Source: Annona cherimola
Lineage: Eukaryota > Streptophyta > Magnoliopsida > Magnoliales > Annonaceae
Length of the DNA: 64,000 nt
Assembly: GCA_030490835.1 (NCBI GenBank)
Contig: CM059972.1
Span: forward strand, 12,377,764-12,441,763
Reading direction: 5' to 3'
Made by a program: the position numbers and the translations under genes. Positions 1 through 10,857 of this stretch are shown one piece after another; the first letter of the stretch is position 1; every line of letters starts with the position of its first letter. The notes beneath the pieces were generated by a model. That model was not told the DNA's origin. It was given only the letters and a program-made list of their open reading frames with translations, and did no database searches.

Positions 1-2526
1 TCAAAGTGCGTTTGTTCCTGGTCGGCTAATCTCGGATAATATGTTGGTCGCATATGAAATTATCCACTCTTTGAGGAGGCGAAGGAACGGAAGGAAGCAA
101 GAGATGGCTATCAAACTCGACATGTCCAAGGCATACGACAGGGTTGAGTGGGGGTTTTTGCAGAAGGTTATGGAAGCTATGCAGTTTGGACCGGTGTGGA
201 TCAGATGGATTTTGTGCTGTGTTTCAACGGTGCAGTATAGGGTGAATGTGAATGGCTTCAAAACCAGATACTTCAAACCACAGAGGGGATTAAGGCAAGG
301 CGACCCACTCTCTCCTTACCTTTTCCTTTTATGTGCGGAGGGCCTATCTGCTCTTATCACTAGAGCGGCAAACGAGGGGGGAATTAGCGGTATCAAGCTA
401 AATCCTAGAGGCCCAGCTATCACACATCTTCTTTTTGCGGATGATGCTATAATTTTCACTCGTGCAGTGAGGCGGGATCTTCAGAATCTCTTGGCAATTC
501 TCCAACAATACTCGGAGGCATCGGGTCAAGTGGTGAATGTGGATAAAACGGCGATGTTTTTCAGCTCAAATGTCAGAAGTGATCTGAAAAGCGAACTCAC
601 CCATTTGATTGGATCTATGGGTCAGGATTTTGACCAATATCTGGGGCTTCCTGCATGGCTTGGACGGGCCAAAAAACGCATGTTCAGTGGTCTTAAGCAG
701 CGCATATGGAATAAGATCCAAGGATGGAAGGGTAGAATGCTCTCTTGGGGAGGGAAAGAGGTTCTCATCAAAGCGGTAGCCCAAGCTATTCCGACCTATA
801 CGATGAGCACTTTTCTGCTTCCGAAGTCTTTTTGTAAGGAAATTAACAGTATGCTAAGCAGATTCTGGTGGGGGGAGCAGGAAAATAAGCGGAAAATTTG
901 TTGGGTTGCGTGGAGGGACATGTGCACACCGAAAATCTCGGGAGGTCTGGGCTTCAGGGAATTACATGATTTTAACCTCGCTCTTTTAGGCAAACAAGTC
1001 TGGCGCCTCATTTCGCAAACAAACTCACTATGCCACAGGGTTCTTAAAGCTAAGTACTTTCCGCATGGCGACTTTTGGAGCTCCAAAGTTAAACCTTCTG
1101 ACTCATTTACCTGGAAGAGCATCATGAAAGCAAAGGAGATGATCCAGAATGGATGCAGGTGGCGGATTGGAAATGGCAGACGGGTACAGTTCTTCAACGA
1201 TACTTGGTTTGAGGACCGGTTGACAAAAGCGGGACCCCTTCCTTTGGCAATCTCGGATGACGTGTCAGTCAATTACTTTATTGATGATACGACGAACTCA
1301 TGGAATATGGAGAGACTCATGGCGGCCGTTGGGGAGATGGGTTGGCAACGAATCAACCAAGTACCACTACCTTATATGGACACGGATGATAGCATATTTT
1401 GGATTCATGAGCCAAATGGTAATTATTCAGTGAAATCTGCATACAGAGTCATGAGGGCGGCAATGGACAATCCGGCAAACATGGCAGTTTATAAAGCTAT
1501 TTGGAAGACAAAGTTGCCGAGTAAAATTATGGTCTTTGGGTGGAGACTTTTCCGAGATGCCTTACCAACAAAGCAAAACTTATTGCGGAGGAGCATCGAG
1601 GTGGATCCTATATGCATTTTTTGCAGAACTGAGTTGGAAGATGCTGATCATGTATTCACTGGTTGTCATCACACGAGGAATATCTTTCTGAGTGTGGTCC
1701 CAATCACGGATCTTGGGTACTCGATTCAGGATATTTTTCAGTGTTTGGTCTCTTCAAACCGACAGGGGGGTTTGGGTTTCTTCATTCTATATTGTTGGCG
1801 GGTGTGGCATATGCGCAACAAACTTTGGAAAGAGGGGGTCCAACCGAGCTTTGGTTACATTGTGGAATGGTGCATGGACTACCTTGAACAATTTTCGAAG
1901 GCAAAATTGCTTATTCTTGATGGATGGATTGATAGGCCTCTGGTGGCTAGATGGACCAAACCACCCCGAGGTGTCCTCAAGATGAATGTTGATGCGAGGA
2001 AACATGACGATAATCACGATTTGGGGTTTGCTGCTATCATTCGTGACTCCAACGGATGCTTCATTGCTGCAAAGGGATGGAAAAGAAGAGGTATCATGGA
2101 TCCCCTGTGTAGGGAGGCGACGACCTTCATTTTGGGCCTCAAATGGGCTATTCAACAAAGATTTACGAATATTCAGTTCGAAACGGATTCCCTTCTTTTA
2201 GTCAAATACATTTTGGAGGAGGACCAGATTTTCTCACCGGCCGGGGCTATCATTGCAGAAATCAAATCCCTTCTAGCTTCCTCCTCACTTTTCACCACTC
2301 ATCATGTGTTGAGACATGGCAATGCCGTGGCTCATTTTCTTGCAGATTCTGTATCTATGTCTTTTTTGGATTGTCAGGAATGGTGGGACAACCCTCCTCC
2401 TGTTCTTTTGGAAAAACTTTGTACAGATAATTTTTTGGCATTGAATTGCTCGGACTCTCTTATCCCATCCTCCCATCATAGTGGTGGGGAGAGGGGATAG
2501 GGCGTGACCGTTTTCATCAAAAAAAA
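1..2526 (+). mobile_element. 3' part of an L1-type LINE with short A tail
   Basis: The element covers the ORF and a 3' UTR of only about 25 bases ending in a short A run (about 2519-2526). The left end and left target-site duplication are outside the window, so the duplication cannot be checked. An AT-rich tandem array follows 26 bases later and separates the element from the EIF3K leader. Confidence 0.85.
2..2500 (+). CDS. LINE ORF2 fragment: reverse transcriptase, zinc-binding domain and RNase H (5' partial)
   Basis: The frame is open from base 2 (reading [13 protein letters not shown], a conserved plant LINE reverse-transcriptase stretch) to the TAG at 2498-2500, about 833 codons, so the true start lies left of the window. 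Seen in order: reverse transcriptase with the catalytic FADD at 434-445; a thumb/connection region; the zf-RVT-like domain with its C-x2-C and H-x4-type ligands (near [15 protein letters not shown]); and a C-terminal RNase H domain with the acidic residues in NVDAR, CREAT, FETDS and FLADS. This is the product of a plant L1-type non-LTR retrotransposon, which would copy its own RNA at a nicked target. The endonuclease domain is outside the window. There is no internal stop or frameshift, so the copy is young or recently active. It is not a host gene. Confidence 0.93.
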   Translation, partial: QSAFVPGRLISDNMLVAYEIIHSLRRRRNGRKQEMAIKLDMSKAYDRVEWGFLQKVMEAMQFGPVWIRWILCCVSTVQYRVNVNGFKTRYFKPQRGLRQGDPLSPYLFLLCAEGLSALITRAANEGGISGIKLNPRGPAITHLLFADDAIIFTRAVRRDLQNLLAILQQYSEASGQVVNVDKTAMFFSSNVRSDLKSELTHLIGSMGQDFDQYLGLPAWLGRAKKRMFSGLKQRIWNKIQGWKGRMLSWGGKEVLIKAVAQAIPTYTMSTFLLPKSFCKEINSMLSRFWWGEQENKRKICWVAWRDMCTPKISGGLGFRELHDFNLALLGKQVWRLISQTNSLCHRVLKAKYFPHGDFWSSKVKPSDSFTWKSIMKAKEMIQNGCRWRIGNGRRVQFFNDTWFEDRLTKAGPLPLAISDDVSVNYFIDDTTNSWNMERLMAAVGEMGWQRINQVPLPYMDTDDSIFWIHEPNGNYSVKSAYRVMRAAMDNPANMAVYKAIWKTKLPSKIMVFGWRLFRDALPTKQNLLRRSIEVDPICIFCRTELEDADHVFTGCHHTRNIFLSVVPITDLGYSIQDIFQCLVSSNRQGGLGFFILYCWRVWHMRNKLWKEGVQPSFGYIVEWCMDYLEQFSKAKLLILDGWIDRPLVARWTKPPRGVLKMNVDARKHDDNHDLGFAAIIRDSNGCFIAAKGWKRRGIMDPLCREATTFILGLKWAIQQRFTNIQFETDSLLLVKYILEEDQIFSPAGAIIAEIKSLLASSSLFTTHHVLRHGNAVAHFLADSVSMSFLDCQEWWDNPPPVLLEKLCTDNFLALNCSDSLIPSSHHSGGERG

Positions 2527-2551
2527 CATGTATTACAGTCAGGCTGTCAGA

Positions 2552-2873
2552 CATTCTTGTAAGTTCATAATAATTTTTTTTATAATATTTCAATAAATAT
2601 CTAAAAATATTCTTATAAGTTCATAATAATTTTTTATAATATTTTAATAAATATCTAAAAATATTCTTATAAGTTCATGATAATTTTTTATAATATTTTA
2701 ATAAATATCTAAAAATATCATAATAATTTTTTATAATATTTTAATAAATATCTAAAAATATTCTTATAAGTTCGCAATAATTTTTTTATAATATTTTAAT
2801 AAATATCTAAAAATATTCTTATAAGTTCATGATAATTTTTTTTTATAATATTTTAATAAATATCTAAAAATAT
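2552..2873. repeat. AT-rich tandem repeat, about 6 units of 49-56 bp
   Basis: The unit contains TTCATAATAATTTT, then TATAATATTTTAATAAATAT, then CTAAAAATATTCTTATAAG. Six imperfect copies differ mainly in T-run length; one copy is about 6 bases shorter because it lacks the TTCTTATAAG part. The array ends about 170 bases before the EIF3K start codon and may lie in that gene's promoter. Confidence 0.9.
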
Positions 2874-2879
2874 CTCTAT

Positions 2880-3046
2880 TTTTCTTAACACCAAGCTCTG
2901 GTTGCCACCGCACGCCCCAGTTGAGTTCTCCCGCAGTCGTAGCTCTCATTTAAGCGCGTGAGAGAGCGAAAGCTTGGAAGTTGCAGCCCTTTGAAACCCT
3001 TGTTCCTCTCCCACTCCCTCTCTCTCCGAGAAATTGAAGCAGAGCG
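2880..3046 (+). promoter_or_regulatory. Probable EIF3K promoter end and 5' leader
   Basis: Base composition changes abruptly from the AT-rich array to a moderately GC-rich, pyrimidine-rich stretch (CTCTCCCACTCCCTCTCTCT near 3006-3025) just before the ATG, as is common in plant leaders. No clear TATA box was found and the transcription start is not determined. The ATG at 3047 has a purine (G) at -3. Confidence 0.4.
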
Positions 3047-3155
3047 ATGTCGTCGCCCACTGGAGCCTCCTACACGGTCGAGCAGCTGGTCTCTGTCAAT
3101 CCCTACAACCCCGATATCCTCACCGATCTCGAGACCTACGTTCACGAGCAGGCAA

Positions 3156-3192
<37 letters not shown>

Positions 3193-4980
3193 GACACACA
3201 CACACACACACACGCTCACTCAAATCTCCTTCATCGATACACACACTTCTCTTTTCCCGTATATTTCTCCTTGACGTTCTTTTAGATTTTGCACGGCTCG
3301 GTGGAAAAGATGTCGATGCTCTTGGTTGTGATAGATAGAAGAAAATTTTGAAGGATTTCCCTGTCCAAGGATTTATACTTATGAGTGTTTCCATAGATTT
3401 GTATATTGTGGGGGGTGATTGAATTAGAAAAGATGTAAATTTTTTTTATTTTTATTTTTGTTGAATTGCCCATTGAGTAGGCGGTCGTGCGGGAACCATG
3501 TACGTTTTAATTCTCTGCTTATTGTGATTTTTCTGGACTGTATTGGTTCTCTGTTGTAGTTTTCCTGTTTTGAGATTATGAATATCAGTGTTTTCCCATA
3601 GTTTCTTTTGTGAGCATGGTGGTTTTGAAGTTGATGTGAGCCAGTAACCAAGTGATGGTTTTTGCTTGTTGGTAAGCGTGCTTGTTTGAATTGGCAATCG
3701 GATGTCAACTGTTAGCTGTACCCAAAGATGGAAATTGAATGAACTGATAATGAAATTGGCTATGGGTTGTGATGGCGTTTGCCCAAACTGGCCAATAAAG
3801 CATTGATTTTTCATACATAATACTTTATCTTTTGACAATCTGCTATGTGTTGGAGTGAAAGGATGGTTTCAAAATTTTAGTCATGAAAATTGCCATTGTA
3901 GAATTTTTGTGAAAGGATGGTTCAAAATTTTACTCAATGAGAACTGACATTGTAGAATTTTTGTGAAATGATGGTTTTAAAATTTTAGTCAATGGACATG
4001 GTCATTTTAGAATTTTTTTAAATAAAAAGCACAGTGTTCCATGATGTCTAGCTTTGTTCAATGGTACAAAATTTGGGATAACTCTGCTGCTCAACGGTGA
4101 CTACTACCCTGTGTTTTTGTTGTATTGAGAATTATCTTTGCACAGGACTAGTGTGTTGATCCGCATTAAAAAAGGAATTTCCCCATTCATACAAGATAGA
4201 TTGGCTTGAAGAGATGGGTAAATATGGTGCGATGATTGTTCAGTTGAAACTTGGACAAATATGTTTGTTATGCTCATGTGTTCTTCAATCTACAAATCAT
4301 CCAGTTGATTACAGCTATAACAGAGATTTGAGTGTCTGCAGTACTTACTTTCTTTGATTTTACCGGTGATGAAGTTCTATTGTTTATTTTGGAATGCACT
4401 GATGCAGGTTTCCTCTCAAACATATAGTTTGGATGCCAATCTCTGCCTTCTTCGACTTTATCAGGTTAGAAATCTTACCATAATTGTCTCAATTTGAATG
4501 TCTAGTCTTAAAATGCGCATCATGTTGATCTTTTAGGGATAAAAATCAAAATGTGAAATAAGAAGGTGTCTAATTTTGACGCCATTAACTGGCATAGCTG
4601 TTAGCATATGTTCATTTTCCATAGAAAAATGCTCCATAAATGATGTAAAATCTTGAAAATATCTGATAATGTGTCCTCATGCAATCACTATATGAACACA
4701 TCATTCACTCTTGAAGCTCAACATTGTAGGATGGTGCAGTTCATGACTAACATGTTAGCCCCTTTTCCATTAGGCACTGTTAAGGTGGGTTTCACAAGGG
4801 TTGTTTTGGGGAATTTTTAAATAAAAATTATATAAATAATAGCATTGTATCAGTTTTTATGATTAACAGTTATTGAATGAAAGTTTCTTTCTCTGGTTCT
4901 TGCTTACTAATTCCCCCATCCTCCTTAAATTAGTGTCAATTTCTTCCTTTTCTTCCTGTCTCCTAGGCTGCATCGGATAA

Positions 4981-5036
<56 letters not shown>

Positions 5037-6943
5037 TGGTTTTTGTTAACTTGTTGGATGGAGTTGTACAAAGTCCCCTGATTTTTTCATGCTTTTACCT
5101 TCTCTTACAGTTTGAGCCTGAACGGATGAGCCTCCAAATTGTAGCCCGCATTTTGGTTAAGGTAGAGTCTCTCTTTTCCTGCTTCAATAAGGCAGAAGAA
5201 TCTATATGTTTCTTGGTATCTGATTGCAATATTTCTGTGCTAAACTTTTTCTTTTTTCTGTTTCCTTTTTCTACATTTAACAGGCTCTCATGGCAATGCC
5301 TGCTCCAGATTTCAACCTCTGCCTCTTCTTAATCCCAGAGAGAGTGGTATTATCCTTTTGCATAATTCATGGGCATATGCATTACTTCCTTTCATGCTTT
5401 TGTAATTGTATGTGTTTCAGCATACATTCATTTGATGGATTTGCTTGGAGAAGGATCTTTTGGTTGTGAAAGTGTTAATCTCCTTCAAGGTCACTTGTGG
5501 GACAATGCTTGAGATCCATTTGTTCATTAAGTTGCCATTGTTGATGTGCTGTAGTTTGCAAAATAATTTTTCCATACGTTTTCCCCATTTGGCCAGTCAA
5601 TGTGGTGCAACATAAGTTGCAGAACATTTGTTGCATAGGGCCTATGTCTTGAAGTGAAAGAATCATGCATGAGATGTTGGCGTAAGCTGCTACTATTTGA
5701 GTAGTCTATCAGAATATTCAGAACCCTCATTTGGTTCTTAAGAGAGACTACTGTGTTAAAGTTATGGTATTTTATGTTTCCAGCAAATGGAAGAGCAGTT
5801 CAAGACACTGATTGTGCTTTCACACTACCTGGAGGTATGAATCTGACATTGGTTCTGGGAACCTGCATCCTTTCCTTCATTTGGAAACTTATCATACATG
5901 CCGTTTTGAAACACTGCAGACAGCAAGATTCCGCGAGTTTTGGGATGAGGCAGTGAAAAACCGCAGTATACTTGAAGTTGTGCCAGGTGACAAAAAGAAC
6001 ATCCTGATATGAACTGAGCCTGTTCTGTCTTCTTGCCTCTCACTTTCTGCTAAAAGCTCATGTGCAAGAATCATCATTATTTATGAAATATTCTAGTTTT
6101 CAGTGTTTCCTCCCTTCTCCAATTGGTACAGTTAGGTGATATTTTGCAATTGAGAAGTGCCTCTATGTTTACCTCAAACACGAGAATTTGAGAGAGAGAA
6201 ATTCAGATCTTAGGATCCTTTTGCCTTATGATTGAGTAGTTGGATCTTTTCTCCTACATGCAGTATGACTAGGTAGTTTGTAAGATTGACCTTTTATCAG
6301 ATATTTGCACTCATCCAGTCAATCAAAATTCAATGCACAAGACTTGTCAGCATTTCATGATAAATTGGGCATGGACTTGTGGACTAGTTCCTTCCAACCT
6401 GGGGAGGGGTGAAATTCTTGCTCGTATTTATTTTTGTCAGATTCACACACAGTGCAAATGCAGGTTTTGAGCAAGCAATCCAAGCTTATGCCATTCATGT
6501 ACTTTCGCTGACGTATCAGAAGGTTCCGAGGTCTGTCCTAGCTGAGGTAAGCTGTTGTATAGCCACGTTAAATTCTTGGAGTCTGTTTATGATGTTTTCG
6601 CTCTTAGTAGTTCTCCAATGTAGATTGTAGATGGTCCTGGATGAACGTCTAGATAGTATGGTAAAGTATGTCCTTAACTTGGAAGGTAGTCGTAATATGC
6701 ATTGAATGTGGGTGGGTTGTGTGTGCGAATGTTGAACAGGCCATCAACATCGAGGGTCTCTCGCTGGACAAGTTTTTGGAGCACCAGGTTGCCAACTGTG
6801 GGTGGGCTGTGGAGAAAGGGCAGGGACGAGGTCAGCTTATCGTGCTTCCTCGCAATGAATTTAACCATCCAGAGCTCAAGAAGAACACGGCTGATAGCAT
6901 CCCATTAGAACATATAACCCGTTTGTTCCCGATTCTTAGCTGA
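3047..6943 (+). CDS. EIF3K: Eukaryotic translation initiation factor 3 subunit K (eIF3k), 8 coding exons
   Basis: Spliced from 3047-3151, 4408-4464, 5111-5161, 5284-5346, 5784-5834, 5920-5986, 6464-6546 and 6740-6943 (TGA), giving 226 aa, the length I recall for plant eIF3k. All phases close. Recognised stretches include YTVEQLVSVNPYNPDIL near the N terminus, FEPERM, LMAMPAPDF, FWDEAVKNRSILE, YQKVPRSVLAE and FNHPELKKNT near the C terminus. The family has an N-terminal helical-repeat half and a C-terminal winged-helix half (here about residues 155-226). It is a small non-core subunit of the cytoplasmic eIF3 complex, which supports 43S assembly and mRNA recruitment. The start at 3047 gives the conserved N terminus. 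Intron 1 (3152-4407) must use a GC donor (CAG|GCAATC); the other six introns are GT-AG. Introns 1 and 2 each hold a (CT)n(CA)n microsatellite. No stop or frameshift lies in any exon. Confidence 0.96.
3156..3213. repeat. (CT)n(CA)n compound microsatellite in EIF3K intron 1
   Basis: A CT run followed by a CA run begins 4 bases inside the intron, immediately after the non-canonical GC donor. It should vary in length between individuals. Confidence 0.92.
3855..4018. repeat. Three tandem copies of a 54-bp unit in EIF3K intron 1
   Basis: Units start near 3855, 3909 and 3963 with GTGAAAGGATGG or GTGAAATGATGG and end with TGTAGAATTTTT or TTTAGAATTTTT. The three copies are clearly diverged, so the duplication is not recent. 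Confidence 0.85.
4980..5034. repeat. (CT)n(CA)n compound microsatellite in EIF3K intron 2
   Basis: About 12 CT units followed by about 15 CA units, the same order and orientation as the microsatellite in intron 1. It lies about 80 bases before exon 3 and adds to the pyrimidine-rich approach to that acceptor. Confidence 0.92.
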
Positions 6944-7243
6944 TGATTTCTCTCGTGTTTTTTTCTTTTTCCCCCTTTTTCTAAGATTTTATTAAGCCAG
7001 ATGCTGAATTTTGGTCATCTGCTTCTTGTATGATTTAAGATTGAGCTTGCTGTCAGAGAGACGTTTTGAGGAAACGTTCCAGACTTGTAGTTGATGAATG
7101 CATGCGGGCCATTTTGAGTTGGCATTAGCAGATCCGTCATTATTGGTGCCCTCTTGACTTCCCTTCTGCCACATTTTAAGTAGCCAACAGATATTGTTCT
7201 TTTCTTACTAATTCTTTCTTGGTCCCCTAATATAACATGAAGA

Positions 7244-8553
7244 TAGGGGTGCAACTTGGGCCGGGTTGAGCCCGAATTAGGCCTGCCGAAATCGATTTTT
7301 AACAGTGTTAAAACTCTCTTTTTTACTATCTAAGCCCGAAGAATTTAAACTCGGTGAACCTGATTTGTAAATGTGACAGGGTTAGAGTTCAAGTGAACTC
7401 GAACTCGAAGAATTCGAGCCCGATTTCTATTTTATATGTATTATAAAATATATTTTATATATAATATCTAAACAATATTTTTTTTATATTTTATGTTGTT
7501 TATATTTATAAATACATGTTTGACTTATTGTAATTGTATTATAAATAAAGTATATTATTTTATTATTTTCATTTATATGTATAATTTATTTCTCTAGTCT
7601 TATTCATTTATCTTTTTTACATTAAATTTTTTCTAAAGATATTCTTTTATAGATGAATGATTTTATTAGCTCGGGATAAGCAAATATCCCACTTAGCCTA
7701 TTTCAAAAAACTCATAGTAATTTTTTTGTTTTTTCTTCATATACTTGTTTATTTAAGTATATTTAATGTATAAAATAAGGGTGTGTTTGTTTAGGGTAAA
7801 AAAGTGTCAACTAAAACTTTTCAATCTAAAACTTTTCACTCTCCATAATTACTCTATTTTTTAATTATTTTTTCACATTTTTCTATACAAACTACCCTAC
7901 TTTTCAATCATTTCTACACAACTACCTATACGATTAACCTATTTATTTTAATTTTATTCTCTTTACTCCTCATTATTACTCATATTATATCATATCACTT
8001 TCTATTGATTTGACAACTTCTACTCCAATAACTTTCTATCAAAAGTTTTACCTCCAACCAAACACACCTTAAGTTTTACAATTTTTGCATATGTGTATAT
8101 ATTTTTTAGATTTTTAAAGATAAAGATATTTGAAATATATATATACAGATGTTTAAAAATTTTAAAAAAATATATATACATATTCAAAAATGGTAAAACT
8201 TGGTTCTAAATACACTTAGCTAAACAAGTGTATGAAGAGAAAAATAAAAAAGTTGTTGTAAATGAGTTTTTTGAGGTGGACTAAGTTAGATATTTGTTTA
8301 GCCTAGGCTAATAGGATCACTCTTCTTTTTTATATTGTCATATTTTTTAAAAATATATGGTTTTACTGTACATTATTATGTTTACTTGTATGATTTGTTA
8401 TTATTATACATTTATATAAAATTTTAAATTTATCACTCTTAAATAAAATGTAAATTTATCAACATAAATTCCAACCCAAACCTAATTTTTAAAAATAAAG
8501 TTAGGGTTGAAGTTGGGGTAAACTCGAATTTCATAAGCCCGAGTTACACCCTA
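7244..8553. mobile_element. hAT-like non-autonomous element, 1310 bp, 8-bp target duplication
   Basis: Ends are TAGGGGTGCAACTTGGG and, on the other strand, TAGGGTGTAACTCGGG, forming terminal inverted repeats. Flanks are CATGAAGA (7236-7243) and CATGGAGA (8554-8561), an 8-bp duplication with one mismatch as expected for the hAT superfamily. The interior is AT-rich with no transposase frame. A Tourist-like MITE (7779-8069) is nested inside, so this element is the older one. It starts about 300 bases after the EIF3K stop codon, close to where the EIF3K transcript should end. Confidence 0.85.
7779..8069 (-). mobile_element. Tourist-like (PIF/Harbinger) MITE, copy 1
   Basis: A 291-bp element with GGGTGTGTTTG-type inverted ends and TAA on both sides (7776-7778 and 8070-8072). 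The internal signature is AAAACTTTTC...CATTTCTACACAAC...CAAAAGTTTTA, shared by about 17 other copies in this window. It is nested in the hAT-like element. I call the orientation minus when the TAAAACTTTTGATGAAAAG side is at the right. Confidence 0.88.
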
Positions 8554-8561
8554 CATGGAGA

Positions 8562-8981
8562 GCTTCATTTGGGAAACGGGACTCACTTGTTGACTATTAA
8601 GCTGTCTGCTGCAACCGAATCCGTTAAATAAAAGTTAGTTCTGTTTTCAAAACCATATTTTAAAATTCCAGCTGTACTCTTACCCTTACAAATTCTTGGG
8701 TCAGATTTTGGTTGAACGTTTGATTTACCTTTATTTAGTAAAATTTAATTTTACTAATTCTGTGCTATCTTTACTGGTCTATTTCCGATTCAGCGATGCT
8801 CTCTAGTGGGACATGCAATCAAGAATCAGAAAGGGGATCCTGCTTCGAGGTAGCTTAAACTTGGTTGCTTCGTATAATCGAAAATTCTTCTATTCAAAAA
8901 ATTTGAAATCTAAAACATGTTTGCCCTAAACGGCAATGCAACAACAAGACAGGGCCCAACGACTTACCAAACATCACTTCC
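8562..8981. other. Intergenic stretch, nothing recognised
   Basis: Unremarkable AT-rich sequence between the hAT-like element and the SINE. No coding frame, repeat or RNA gene could be supported. Confidence 0.6.
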
Positions 8982-8998
8982 AAGTTGATGAAGCGGCT

Positions 8999-9307
8999 GT
9001 CACCTGTGGCTAGCGCAGGTGGCAGGGGTGCTGGGCCCCTTAGCGTGGGTCGTGGGTTCGAATCCCACATTTGGGATTTCGGCTTGGAAAATGATGTGGG
9101 AGCTGTGGTCTCCCTTCGAGGTAGTGTGAGAGCTGTTGTCTCCCTTGGGTTGAATGGAAGTTGTTCTTCCTAATTCTTTAGTGGAGCTGTGTTTCCAAAT
9201 TTCTTTGGAGGAGTTATGTATTTCCTTGTTTGTAAGAATGTCTCAGAACTACAATGTAATATGTGTTGATATGTATGTAAATATAAACCATCAAAAAAAA
9301 AAAAAAA
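8999..9307 (+). mobile_element. tRNA-derived SINE with poly(A) tail and perfect 17-bp target duplications
   Basis: The head is tRNA-like, with an A-box-like TGGCTAGCGCAGGTGG (9007-9022) and a perfect B box GGTTCGAATCC (9055-9065). The body ends in 17 A residues (9293-9309). AAGTTGATGAAGCGGCT occurs at 8982-8998 and again at 9308-9324, flanking the element exactly. A SINE is moved by LINE machinery; a LINE of the matching class lies at the left edge of the window. The perfect duplication means the insertion is young. Confidence 0.93.
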
Positions 9308-9324
9308 AAGTTGATGAAGCGGCT

Positions 9325-10857
9325 CGGACTTGGAAATCCTTTTACGCATTCATTATTTAATCAGTTCTCAAAGATGCTACAAAACAGTTACGACTGTTTA
9401 AATGAATGTGCTGTATTAGGAAAATACTGTAAACGATGAGGCGTCCTGTTGACGAAAGTTTTTTTTTTTAAAAAAAAAAATTCAAATGCATATAATTATG
9501 AGAAAAGAAGATTCTCAAACGTAATTAAAATGCAAGACACGTAATGATGCCATGATGGCGACTATTACACCGCTATAAATTACATTCCCCTGCTAATAAA
9601 AAGACAAATACGCTTGCGCGGGTTGGGGTTGAGCTTACCTTAAAACTTTTGAGAAAATGTTGTTAATAACTATAGATTCTTTCATATATATTCTCGCTGA
9701 ATGTAAAAAAATGCGTAATCAATTTCACATCAATTTTCAAACAACATATTATATTTCTTGAATATTAAGAACAGGAACAACTTCTATCTGGACCTAGGCT
9801 TTGTTGTGTTGTTTGGTATTGCAATGTAACGGACAGCATATGTTTCCTGGGAATGAGGCACTGAAATGAGACACAAAAATAACTCGGGCCTCGGAAGTGT
9901 TTGATGCCATTCCCTATTCACTGGTGGATGAGAACACTAGAATGTCTTATTGGGGTGTACGTAAATGTCCAGTGCTGCCTCCGAAATACAGATAGCAGCC
10001 TTACCTTACCTCTGGGTATTATCTTCATGAGTGGCTTATACCCACGAGGTTTGCTTGCTTGCCCGGACAAAGTGCATATAGGGCGGAATTGAACTCCTCG
10101 AACTAAACAAATTCACATTTGGGATTCCTCATGTCACCTTTTAGGTCCAAGTGCTCATGACATTTTCCCTACCTTGCGCTGAATATCCAGTCAGCTTCAT
10201 GTTAGATTGTTGACACTTGCAAACAAACGTAATTTGAACTTTGTACTGAACTCAAGCAAGGATCCCCAACTCCAAATAGTCAAGAAATTTGGATTTCTAA
10301 AAAATTCTGAAATCCTAGATTCTCGTAGTGTACTGTTATAGCTACTTTGGCTCCTCCTGCCTTCATGGTTTCTGGTGAATGGGTGATATGAATGCAGCTA
10401 AAAAATGAACAATGAAAGAATGAAATAATACTACTACTAGTGAAGTGTGGAGCTCCATAGCGTGAATATATATAAACATATAACTATTTACAAGAGGGAA
10501 ATTTCAGGTTCACAAAACACAGCGAGCAGAGGAGCTCCAAAAGAATTAAAGAGATTTTTCTCATACTTGTAACAGACTCTGACCAAGGATTTTTATGGTC
10601 AAAGTGGAAAGCATGTGAACCACAGGAAGACTAGGGAGGAGATATCTTACAAGGGTGCCGGTGCTGCTTGCCATTGCTCTCTTAACTTATTCCATACAGG
10701 GATGATGAACTTATTCCGTAAGGAGGATGAACTGGGCCAATGCTGGGGCAGTGATCAGATGCCAGAAGCAAAATCTTTATCATCATCAAAAGCTGCTGTT
10801 TCCTGCCCGCATGGGGTCAGCTAGATAGGACAAGTGAAATATGACTTGGAAGTTCAA
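9325..10857. other. Intergenic region between convergent EIF3K and SAC genes
   Basis: This contains the 3' UTR and end of the minus-strand SAC transcript at its right side; I cannot place the poly(A) site. A T10/A10 palindrome-like run lies near 9461-9480. The short open frames here (for example 9901-10092 and 10615-10824) show no family resemblance and are not called. Confidence 0.5.

Noticed and set aside
2958..3338. Open frames running through the CT/CA tract as an alternative EIF3K product
   Set aside because: Past 3151 they encode only simple repeats and break the conserved protein.
9055..9065. Functional tRNA gene at the B box
   Set aside because: The A/B boxes belong to a SINE with A tail and target duplications, and a full cloverleaf could not be drawn.
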